In this document: one piece after another, positions 23,401 through 31,000 of the stretch
How positions within the stretch are numbered: the first letter of the stretch is position 1
Layout of the letters: every line of letters starts with the position of its first letter
Source: a virus
DNA: 46,778 nt
IMG/VR virus record: IMGVR_UViG_3300045740_000150
Coordinates: 1-46,778 of that record
Direction: 5' to 3' (one strand)
Made by a program: the position numbers and the translations under genes
Notes under the pieces: generated by a model
The model's database searches: none
What the model was told of the DNA's origin: nothing
What the model saw: only the letters and a program-made list of their open reading frames with translations

Positions 23401-23473
23401 ACTTGTTGGTATATCAACCTCTGCTAAAGTTCAAAGATATAATCCTCTCAAATACCGTAACTACGTTTCATAA
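11468..23473 (+). CDS. gp7: Giant gp7-like baseplate wedge protein, 4001 aa
   Basis: Position between 6 and 8, and the start ETRIKISSVVENQLPEFVKD followed by FPLVSEFLKQYY, identify the cyanophage counterpart of gp7, which initiates wedge assembly. T4 gp7 is 1032 residues; this one is nearly four times longer. The extra length is made of repeated beta modules: six N-H-x-F/L-x-T/S-G-x-x-V-x-Y units (near 593, 823, 933, 1663, 1827, 2960), many GSGY-x-P units (from 737 and again from about 3330), and three IDSE/RG-type units (80, 331, 3087). There are also several LHDG units (about 2570-2850) and a YHYH-like segment near 1199-1260 with GWAYDGNPIYGPYGY. No frameshift was seen. Most of the protein probably projects from the baseplate as a decoration. 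Confidence 0.88.
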   Translation: MAETRIKISSVVENQLPEFVKDEFPLVSEFLKQYYLSLESQGSTYDLISNLDQYVKVDNLSNLIDSTTLTSKVSFFDTTINVSSTAGFPNSYGLLLIDSEVITYTRKTATSFIGCIRGFSGTTSLDNSSNPDELVFTDSAVQEHSSSATVKNLSILFLQKFFTKLKTQVTPGFEDRTLFSGLNDGLFIKQAADFYSSKGTEGSFEILFRALYGKDVTVIRPQDYLIQPSDAHYRVTRDLVVENINGNINQLVNRTVYQDESSFLAKARGTVTQVERIQRANKDYYVLSLDIGYQRDIDVDGTIFGEFSIHPKTLCITSIKDVDSSVGGFTPSSTSLDVDSTVGFPQSGKLIVDLENGSQITITYTDKTLTQFLNCSGITQEIPSGTEIKSNFYAYGYDDSQQIVKFRVTGVLSDIELQNQNSSFSAGDPIKIKTLGDEIEEYKFNNWFFNVSTSYTTKSVELLDSSNNSYALNFYDEHSFVIGDRVSILPSFGRPGTEVFGTVISYRNKRSITVSGQGSLNSNQVYDVTKILSRFDSSNYPTLSKYTTNVQNVYADDEKSLYVASPSLPTYLNQKVTVNDRSVTFSGTFSGNNLTIQNHPFYTGDAVYYRSNGTGNNLGIPDGFYFVKKINSSTIQLSKSRANLYANKIVSVSGTVSNNKLEFSSFVSDSTLKTKQLEPQKLIRKVSTPVDDENQFQTLPGSTGILVNGVELLNYKSSSNIFYGPIEEITVTSPGSGYDIINPPVLQISDAVGSGATAYCNVKGNLDRIDVVDGGFDYLEEPKITISGGNGSLAEAKANLISFDHYVTFNASPTSGAINATTGQISFISDHKFRDYEQVVYDPQGQKVVGGLSTNSSYFVSVIDSTSIKLHSTYSDSILGVNTVSVANNGIGIQRFKSSNKKRKIGSITVTNPGSGYENKKRTSTVSGINTASNIINIQNHGYQNAEVLTYNFTESSVVGLSSTSTYYVTKVDDDNFKLSLVGTSTTQPININYVTKNYVDLIGAGGGIHIFNYEPITVTASGSIGVSTLTGQNFNAVLQPVFRGSIESVHVQNGGNNFGSDDILNYNRQPEFLLLNGSGSQLTPVINNGSIVDVIINDPGINYNSAPNIIVHGSGSGALLTPIVSNGTITSVNVVFGGIGYLDSDTSLEVIPAGQSAKFECSIKSWNINLFERFLQTNQITNDDGILEDSFSGFGIQYFHLYSPRKLRSSVLATRYKDGQIFYQPDLQIVNGREVVSNAHSPIIGWAYDGNPIYGPYGYSSITGGSVRSMVSGYQLKLKPNRPSTTLYPAGFFVDDYEFIGNGDLDENNGRFCVTPEYPNGVYAYFTTINSGDVESVGVFRNYKLPVFPYFIGNTYKSKPEGFNFLKSSNQSDIDINQTNWLRNTTPYNITKSNSGYQFLYNPNKIREQISHVKSVSSGTISSVGILTGGRGYQVNDKVIFKDTDLSSKKPVASVSFVKGKTVSSVSVATSELSNLEFYPSGNGYVAFSTTPHYFNNRDIVTFTSDFENSQTETISNSINSLVVSTGIGSTVYTGLVTYFNVIGNLSETFIKENDIYQILNERVKILNIDAPSSRVRVLRNIGETTGISTYSVGVAITEVTRKLYIDLNIQNDYDYKLNKELYFNPSESLGIGTTSGPGVATTLTFSNPGVGATQISIPTRSIYIPNHQLTSGDELIYSSNGGNQISISTDGISSYQLSENSVVYATRLTSDLIGISSYRVGLGTTGYYAGISTSANLLYFTNLGSGEIHSFTTNYQSILIGNISKNEATVSTASTHGLKLGDSVIVNVISGISTQISVSYDDYNRRAVINKLNFLASAVDIARNTITIPNHGLYTSQKVIYTSTAPSGGLSNEGIYYVIVVDKNTIKLSNNYYYSSRVERNEVNITSSSDGSISSINPSINLTNKNTLIFDVSSPTLSFLNSGILYSAFDLDFYTDSNFKFPFEFTNSSNVEIIKTGRVGIDTNATVTLKVNDSTPRKLYYKLTPTNLEIIPTVKEEIIVDDEIIDNSSINIKESIYSGNQVISGIASTAFTYLLSSTPERSSYNQENSSISYITNSTSAYGEIESISTNYGGLNLKSIPEIIDVSSKFGSGEVLELSTDSIGKVIKTTIDDIGFGYSNDYSVRPTAKLPDVIKVTPQASFKSIGIASVGKGYSIAPDLVVLDGLANKVVSDVDLRYNLDSKTVTILKNTKSINNVTPIIIPVNNNNGVGISSIRFIPSSKDVVVTLGSSFSNVSDFPFNVGDKVLIENTSVGVGSTGKGYNSSNYNYTLFTVVNTDPNIGGVGATVSYNISNYLSDGEVPGTFNVANSSGRIIPQKHFPIFNVVLEKNTFNKGETVFSNESSGTVVDWNEITETLKVSTNNTFSVGELITGRTSTSSGLIGNITISRSNYVVGSASTVVKGWQTETGFLDNQFQRVHDNDYYQYFSYSLKSQISVDTWNDAVSNLNHTAGFKRFSDLVVESSPVISGINTEQNLGDVSGIADLSRSIDLNCVYDFDLVTENNFIVDGSSRSDEILFGSRVLQDYIESVGNRVLLIDDISDEFNSNPRSTQFSIVDTFRLDSRSVKYLTFVKDRRFTSQKQVSIVSLVHDGSTAYINQYGGVDTYYDMGSFDFSITGLDGHLLFYPTKSTINDYDVSTISFDIRDSITSIGSTNLGDTVFVGSATTNIPSGTSSAITIVGIASTYRSSKVLVQIGATNSSYHQFEEFTVLHDGTNIILQEYGQLNTVHLESDSTLGLGTYHAYYSGSNINIDLIPYTTTSIQYNVNSARVSISSTLSVGVGTEVFNDARIQSSYIAISSTPTPGITTVASYSSTYEGCYYIVSAEDLTNNQYQVSEVIVVDADNEAYITEFGIIQTGSSIGLIGATVNSSGNVDLTFTANANTDVQVRVYQNPIGLVNSSIANRTIDFTNAFIRTGYGFYTGSETDVKRAFGLTHKQKPIFERYFDGSNSDIVSVTNNTITIPEHFFITGEKVIYSFAGAGTTQAIGIATTTISGVGSTDKLPSSLYIVKESDLKVRVAASASDALRNPPNVLDITTVGIGTSHRFVSTNQNARVLIGIDNLIQSPIVATSVTTTASKEVSIVDDRLTFSGITSFFGGDLVKVDDEIMRVDSVGFGSTNVVLIQRAWMGTGIATHAVNSTITKVNGDFNIVGNTINFVTAPYGPTPIGSTTNPPDSRDFVGVETHSTFSGRSFIRSGILNGDSEPYSHNYIFDDISSGFNGTNNTFTLKSNRSNISGFSTSNAIILINDIFQGPARVGAIQIVGDYDLSENTGITSITFTGSISSTSYDINTSNLPLGGVIVSVGSTSGLGYQPLVSAGGTATVSIAGTISLISIGNSGSGYRSGIQTVNVGVATSSTGIPNITYIGIATVVNGHVTGVAITNPGTGYTTTNPPIVIFDDPLSYSNIPLVYSSSSSGLGTAATADIVVGQGSSVISFEIRNTGYGYGQGQVLTVAIGGTTGIPTDTSVSFREFQIIVEETFTDEFTGWTIGDLQVIDPIDSLFDGEKTTFPIKINGEQTTIRSRRGSNIEVKANLLIFINDILQVPDVSYIFNGGSIITFKEAPKVGDTSKILFYRGTGDVDTINVDLLETVKEGDTLRIDSDIARFKEDTRLVTDVVSTDVVETNVYPGPGLTQDETFARPVVWCRQTEDKIINGQEVGKDRILYEPLITPTSNIIQNISVASTQIFVESVKTFFDSADEYLQNGTSEAPQKKVIIISQDQLVAAAATAIVSVGGTISSIVISDGGVGYSTNPVVIIENPVGLGTTQRATATSTISVGGTVSSIAVSNPGAGYTTSNSPVVLIAPPDISREVIDVVSYDGDFGIISGIKTTSVGVASTGIVFDLFIPKNSFLRDTTINSVGIATTGVSGIQTGYYFMIFNSNIGFGLTSLTQSGSVVGVGTSFIDNVYEVASVSIGQTDVVGVGLTYVAKVTVSVSNYNGLSGLGYSNFYGEYSWGRLHNLTRNDAKAFTYYNNGLVGISTSAKVQRYNPLKYRNYVS

Positions 23474-23476
23474 ATA
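23469..23476 (+). promoter_or_regulatory. Late promoter before gene 8
   Basis: CATAAATA contains the TAA stop (23471-23473) of the gp7-like gene and lies 17 bases before ATG 23494. Confidence 0.7.
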
Positions 23477-23493
23477 GATAAAAAACTCATAAA

Positions 23494-25047
23494 ATGTCTG
23501 CAATTATAACTGATCAATTAAGAATACTGAATGCCAAGAGTTTTGTTTCTGTAGCAACCTCTTCTTCAAATTCTTATTATGCTTTTGTAGGTCTTCCCAA
23601 TGCAAATGATTATTCATCTACTTGGGACGTAACTCCTCCAGCACCAAAGGATAACTTTGATCAGGAGAATGATTATTGGGATACAATGATTGCTCTTAAA
23701 AAAATTGGAGAAGATGATGTAAAGCAAGTTGTTCGCAAAGTCACTTGGCAGTCAGGAACAACTTATGACATGTATCGTCATGACATTAGTAGAACTAATA
23801 CTTCCAAACCTTCTGGGGCAACTAGTTTATATTCTGCAAATTATTATGTCGTAAACAGTGATTATAAGGTTTATATTTGTTTGCAGAATGGCACTTCTCC
23901 AGAAAATCCAGAAGGAAGACCCTCACTTGATGAACCAACTTTTGTTGATTTAGAACCAAGATCTGCTGGAACAAGTGGTGATGGGTATCTTTGGAAGTAT
24001 CTCTACACCATCAAACCAAGTGATATTATCAAATTTGATTCTATTAACTTCATTCCTGTTCCTAAGAATTGGGAAACTAGCACTGAGAATGCTTCAGTTA
24101 GAAATAATGCAGCAACTAGTGGTCAGTTAAAGATTGTCACTATTACTAATCGTGGCGTTGGTCTTGGAACTGCTAATAGAACTTACACTAGAGTGCCTAT
24201 TAAAGGTGATGGTAGTGGAGCCGAGTGCACTATTACTGTTAACAATGATTCAAAGGTAGAGTCGGTTGTAATTTCTAAAGGTGGATCTGGATATACTTAT
24301 GGTACTGTTGATATTGCTGCAGGTAATGTCCCCTCTGGTACAACAGCACCTGTTTTTAACGTCATTATTCCACCTCAAGGAGGTCATGGAGCAGACATTT
24401 ATAGAGAATTAGGTGCTTATAATGTAATTGTTTATTCTAGAATTGAAAATGATTTAGAAAATCCAGATTTTATTACCGGTAATCAGATTGCCAGAGTTGG
24501 TCTTGTAGAAAATCCAGAGGCATATAATTCTTCTTCTGTTTTAACCTTAAGTAAAGCAAGTGCAGTTGGAGCAATAAAGTTATCTGGAATTGGATACAGT
24601 AGTGCTTCATTCCCAGCAGATAGCAGAATTACACAAACTATTGGAGTTGGATCTACTGCTGTTGGTAGAGTTATTTCATATGATCAAAATACAGGAGTCT
24701 TAAAATACTGGCAAGATAGATCTCTTGCGGGTTTTAATACAAATGGAACTGCAAATATAAATCCAACTTATGGATTTAATCTGAACAGATTTACATCTAC
24801 AGTAGGAACTGGTGGAACAACTACTATTGTTGGAACAGTCAATTCTCTCACTATTGATACAAACTTCACAGGTATATCTACCGTAATAAATAATAGAACA
24901 TACTATTTGGGTCAATCATTCTCGTCGGGTGTATCAAATCCAGAAGTCAAGAAATACTCTGGAAATATCATTTATGTTGATAATAGACCTTCGATAACTA
25001 GATCATCAAATCAAAAAGAAGATATCAAAGTCATTTTGCAATTCTAA
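23494..25047 (+). CDS. gp8: Baseplate wedge protein gp8, enlarged
   Basis: The N-terminal 200 residues match gp8 of T4-like cyanophages: ITDQLRILNAKSFV, YYAFVGLPNAND, ENDYWDTMIALKKI, then VVRKVTWQSGTTYDMYRHD and GDGYLWKYLYTIKPSD. T4 gp8 has 334 residues; this has 517. The additional part includes a GSGY-type unit (VVISKGGSGYTYG, about 258-270) and other strands like those in the gp7-like protein. gp8 dimers bind gp7 and gp10 in the wedge. The gene has its own late promoter and ends six bases before the next gene. Confidence 0.92.
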   Translation: MSAIITDQLRILNAKSFVSVATSSSNSYYAFVGLPNANDYSSTWDVTPPAPKDNFDQENDYWDTMIALKKIGEDDVKQVVRKVTWQSGTTYDMYRHDISRTNTSKPSGATSLYSANYYVVNSDYKVYICLQNGTSPENPEGRPSLDEPTFVDLEPRSAGTSGDGYLWKYLYTIKPSDIIKFDSINFIPVPKNWETSTENASVRNNAATSGQLKIVTITNRGVGLGTANRTYTRVPIKGDGSGAECTITVNNDSKVESVVISKGGSGYTYGTVDIAAGNVPSGTTAPVFNVIIPPQGGHGADIYRELGAYNVIVYSRIENDLENPDFITGNQIARVGLVENPEAYNSSSVLTLSKASAVGAIKLSGIGYSSASFPADSRITQTIGVGSTAVGRVISYDQNTGVLKYWQDRSLAGFNTNGTANINPTYGFNLNRFTSTVGTGGTTTIVGTVNSLTIDTNFTGISTVINNRTYYLGQSFSSGVSNPEVKKYSGNIIYVDNRPSITRSSNQKEDIKVILQF

Positions 25048-25053
25048 AGAATT

Positions 25054-28000
25054 ATGCCACAGGAAACTAACCTCAACGTCTCTCCATACTTTGACGATTT
25101 TGATCCGGCAAAAAATTATTACAAGGTTTTATTTAAACCTGGATATCCTGTTCAGGCTCGTGAATTAACGGGATTACAATCAACCCTTCAAAATCAAATT
25201 GAACAGTTTGGTAATCATATTTTCCGAGAAGGGTCAGTTGTGATTCCTGGTGGAATTAATTATCTAAGGCAAGTCCCTGCAGTCATTCTTGAAAATACTT
25301 TTAATAATGTAGATGTAGATGGATATATCGATAATCTTCTCAACAAGGTTATAGTAGGTCAAGATTCTGGGGTTAAGGCAAAAGTAATTTACATTTTAAA
25401 GAAAAATAGTGCAGATAACAATAATACAAATACAGTACTTTATTTAAATTATTTAAATACCAGCACAAATGGCAATAGTTCATTTAGTGATGCTGAGAAT
25501 TTATTAACTGAGGAAACTGTATCTCCAGGATTTACTGAAATAACTCCGATACAAGCAAATCAAGCATTTGCAACTACAATAAACACTCAAGCATCTATTT
25601 CAGGATCCATGGTGATCTTGTCTGAAGGTGTTTATTTCTTAAGAGGCACGTTTGTCAATGTAAATTCTCAAACATTAATACTTGATTATAATTATAATTT
25701 TTCCAATTACAAAGTTGGACTTAGAATATTTGAAGAGGTTGTAAATTCTGATATTGACGAATCTTTAGTTGATAACGCTAAAGGATTTTCAAATTATGCT
25801 GCGCCTGGTGCGGATAGATTAAAAATTACAGCAAATTTAGAAAAATTAGAGATTAATGATACTAGTGCTGATAATTTTGTAGAACTTTTAAGAGTTGAAT
25901 CTGGACAAATATCTAGAAAAAACACAAATACTCAATATAACGAATTATCTGACGAATTTGCAAGAAGAACATATGATGAGTCTGGAGACTATTACATAAA
26001 ACCATTGAAAGTTGAAATTAAAAATTCACTAAATGATGGAAAAGGTAATGATGGAATTTTTAATGAAGGTCAATTAACATATCAAAATAGTGTCCCTTCA
26101 GATGATCTTGGTTGCTATAAAATATCTCCAGGAAAGGCATATGTTAAGGGTTATGAAGTAGAATTATTGTCTTCTACTATAGCAGACTTTGAAAAACCAA
26201 GAACTACAAAAACTCTCAATAATCAAAGCATCATATATTCCACTGGTGCAACATATTCTCTCAATAGAGTATATGGATCACCATCCGTTGGAATTTCTAC
26301 TTATGTGGTTAGTCTGAGAGATTCTAGAGTTGGTTCTAGTCAGTTTTCGGCATCAGGGAAAGAAATTGGAGTTGCTAGGGCATATGACTTTGCTTTAGAG
26401 TCTGGTTCTTACGATTCTATTCTTCCAAACACTAATCAGTGGGAAATTTCTCTTTATGATATTCAAACTTACACAGAAATTTCTTTAAATGAACCAATCA
26501 CATTAACCACTCCAACTTTTATTAAAGGAAAAGCAACTGGAGCTACCGGATTCCTAAGATATGATGTAAATAATTCTGGAATTCTTACCGCATATAACAC
26601 AAAAGGAACTTTTGCGAAAGGTGAGAAATTCATATTTGATGGAATAGAGAATAATAGAGTTGCAACCGCAATTACATCTTATGGAACTGGAGATGTAAAA
26701 TCTTTGTATGGAATTGTCGGATCTGCATCAACATTTACCGCAGATACAAGACAGTATTCATCGGTAAATGTTGGTCTTGTTAATATTACACCCGTTTCAT
26801 CTGGAATTTCTACAGTAACTTCTTCAGATTTTACTTTTGTTGGAGTCGCAACTGCTGGAAATTTGGTTTCCTTCTCTAATGTTGGATTAACAACATCTGT
26901 TTTTGCTAGGGTTGTTTCAGTATCAGAGAAAAGCATTACTATTTCCGGAGTTACAACAGTAACAGGAATTTGTGAAGGTGCATTGCCAACCACAAGTATT
27001 AATCCATCTGATTTTACTATCCTCAAATCAAGATTCTTAAACTCATCCGATAACACCTTATATACACCACTTGGCAAAAAATATATTTCTTCAGTAGATC
27101 TTTCAGATTCTCAACTTGTTATTAGAAAGCAGTTTAATGTTACAATTTCATCAAACTCTTTAACGGTATCTCCAACAGAAATTTTATCGAATGAGGTATT
27201 TTTACCTTTTGATGAAGAGAGATATGTTTTAATTAGAAATGATGGCAGTACAGAACCACTAAGTTCTGATCAATTTGTATTTACTTCTGGTGGTAGAGAA
27301 CTCACCATTAATGGTCTCCAATCAAATGGTACAGCAAGATTAATTGCAACTTTACAGAAAACAAATGTCAAGGCAAGAGTAAAAAATAAAAATAGAGTTA
27401 ACTCCACAATTATCAATAAATCAATCTATAACTACTCTGGGACAAATAGTGGCATTGGTAATACTACTAATAATGATGGTTTGACTTTTGGCAATTATCC
27501 ATATGGAACTAGAGTTCAAGATGATGAATTGTGTTTAAATATGCCAGAAGTAACTAAAGTATATGCTGTTTTTGAATCTTCAGGAATACAAAATCCAACG
27601 GCCCCAACAATTCTTTTACAGAATATTTCTTCCACTTCAGCAACAACTTCCGAAATAATTATTGGTGAAGAAATAATAGGATCGGAAAGTGGTAATGTTG
27701 CAATTTGTTTGGAAAAACCAACATCACTTTCTATTAATTATGTTAGTTTGAATGATCTGGGATTCAATGAGGGTGAAAGTGTAACGTTTAAAGAATCAGG
27801 AATTACTGCTGTAATTAATACTATTACTTCAGGATCTAATGATATCAAAAATAATTACACTGTAGATAATGGACAAAGAAGTACTATTTTAGATTACTCC
27901 AGGTTAATCAAAAAACCAAATGTAGCTGCTCCAAGTAAAAAATTAAAAATATATTTTGAATCAGCTTACATTCCAACATCAGATTCTGGGGATATTACTG

Positions 28001-31000
28001 TCGTAGATTCTTATAATCAATTTGATTATTGTGATTTGCAATCGGTAGATTTGAATAGAACATCAGACATAATCGACACTAGACCAATAGTTGATCAATT
28101 TGATCCTAATTCTACCACTAGATCTCCCTTTGAATTTTATGGCAGATCTTTTGATGGATCACAAAACTCATCTTTAAATGTTTTAGCATCAGATGAGGCT
28201 GTAATTTGCAATTATTCATTCTATCTGGGAAGAATTGATAGAATATATTTAAGTTCTCAAACTAGTAATTCAAGGTTATCTGATAGTAATTTTAGATTGC
28301 CTGTAATTTTAGTAAAACAAGGATCCCCATCAGAAAATCCACAACTCCCTGATGAAATTTCAGATGGAATTGAGATTGCAAGAGTTACATTACCACCATA
28401 TCTTTGCAATCTAGAAAATGCATCAATCTCGTTAATTGATCACAAGAGATATAGAATGCAAGATATCTCTGGTCTTGAAACTAGAATTAAAAACTTAGAA
28501 TTTTATACTTCTCTTTCACTATTAGAAAATAATGCGAAAAATCTCCAAATAAAAGATTCTTCGGGATTGGATAGATTTAAGTCTGGAATTTTTGTAGATA
28601 ACTTTACAACAACATCTTTCCAGAATAAAACTGGTTCAGTAAAAAATAGTATTGATGCAAATAACTCAGAACTAAGACCATCTCCATATACAACTGAAAT
28701 AGATTTACTTCTTGGAAGTAAAGTGTCTACCCTTGGATTTGTTGGTGAAGAAACTCCGAATAGCAATATTATCGGAAATAATATTAGACGTAGTGGTGTT
28801 GGAAGAGGAAGTGTTGGTAAAGGTGTAATAACATTAGATTATACAGAAGTTTCCGAAATATTTCAACCTTTTGCTACAAGAATTGAAAATGTTACTCCAT
28901 ATCTAGTAACTTCATATAATGGGTCTATAGAATTAAATCCATCTTCTGATATTTGGGTCGATCCAGTAAAAATAAAACCATTAACTGTAGAAGGAATTGA
29001 AGGAAGAACTACAACGGTTAATGTTCAGTTAAATGAATCCAACTTTGATCCACAAGCAGGATGGAATCCAGTTTCTTGGGGAGCATGGCAGAATAATTGG
29101 ACCGGTTCTACAACTAATAGTTCAACTAGAGGTTTTGTAGAAACTATCACAAGAACTCAAACTGGAACCGCTACTAGAAGCGGAACTACATCAAGAACAC
29201 TCAACTCAAACAATAATATTTCTCTTGGCAATAGAGTTGTAAGTGTTGATGTTGCTCCTTTCATGAGATCTAGAAATATTGAATTCAATGCAAAGAGATT
29301 AAGACCATTTTCCAGAGTTTATGCATTTTTTGATGGAGAAGATGTTAACCGTTACATTATCCCCAAACTTATCGAAATTGAAATGCTGGAGGGGACGTTT
29401 AGTGCTGGTGAAGAAATAACGGGGTTATTGGGTCCTGGAGATATTTCAAAACCAATAAATTTATTCAGAGCAAGATCTGCTTCCCCTAATCACAGATATG
29501 GGCCCATTGCAAATCCAAGTGACATATTTGAGTATAATCCATACAACCAAACTCAAAGAATTCCATCAACATATTCCGCATCATCGACAATCTTAAATAT
29601 AGATACTGGTTCTTTATCCGATCTATCTGAAGGAAATTATGGTGGAAATATTTCTGTAGGAATGATTTTAAATGGTAAATCTAGTGCGGCACGAGCAGTA
29701 GTCAAAAATATAAGATTGATTACTGATATTACTGGTGTTATTATTGGATCATTCTTTGTTCCAAATCCAAATATTGCTACAAATATAAGTTTCACAACAG
29801 GAACAAAAACATTAAAATTAACGAGTGATAGTTCAAACTCTCCAATACCCGGTCAGTTAGTCTCTTTAGCAGAAACCAATTTCTTCTCTGATGGATTAAT
29901 CGCACAAAATCAAGAAACTATTCTTAGTGTAAGAAATACTTTAATTGAAAATGCTACTGTTTCTTCAGTAAGACCTATTACTCAAACAAATACTCAAATT
30001 ATTGATAGGACACCACCACCTCCTCCATCACCACCTCCTTTTGTTTTTCCGTTCCAAGGAGGTAGATTGGATAGAGATATATTTGGAAACATGATTATTG
30101 TGCCCGACCCATTAGCACAAACTTTTACCATAGGAAATGATTCTGATAATGTCGGAAGGTACGTTACGAGTATTGATCTGTATTTCCAATCCAAAGATAA
30201 TGTACTGCCAGTAGAAATTCAACTCAGATCTGTTTCTTTAGGAACTCCAACATCAGAAATTTATCCTTTCAGTAAAGTTGTAGTTTATCCTAGAGATATT
30301 AATATCTCCGATGATGCTTCCATAGCAACTAAGATCAATTTCCAAGCACCTGTTTATCTGCCAGGAAATAAAGAACATGCGGTTGTTATAATTTCCAGTT
30401 CAAATGAATACAATGTTTGGATTTCTCGATTAGGTGAAGTTGATATAACAACAGCAAGTGGTCCAGAATCTGCTCAGAGATTTGTTTCATCACAAACTTT
30501 ATTAGGATCTTTATTTAAGTCTCAAAATGCTTCAACATGGACTCCTAGCCAATATGAAGATCTGAAGTTTAATCTTTATTCTGCAGTATTCTCAGATCAG
30601 GGATCAGTAACTTTCTTCAACCCAGAATTGAATCAAAATAATAAACAGATTGCTGTTTTACCAAAAGATTCTATTCAAATCAATTCTAGAAGAATTAGAG
30701 TTGGACTTGGAACTACTGTAACTGATTCCAATTTAACTATTGGAAATCAAATATCACAATTTGGTTCTAATGCGACAGGAACTTACGTTGGAGCAGCTGG
30801 ATCTGCTACAGGAACTCTTCAAATTATCAATGCTGGTATTGGATATACTCCTTCCAGTGGTTCATTAACATATAATAATGTTTCTTTGACATCAGTAACA
30901 GGTAACGGTATAAATGCTAAAGCAAATATCACTATTCAAAATGGTGTTGCTGTGGCAGCAACAGTTTCTGTCGGAGGTACTGGTTATTCTATTGGAGATG

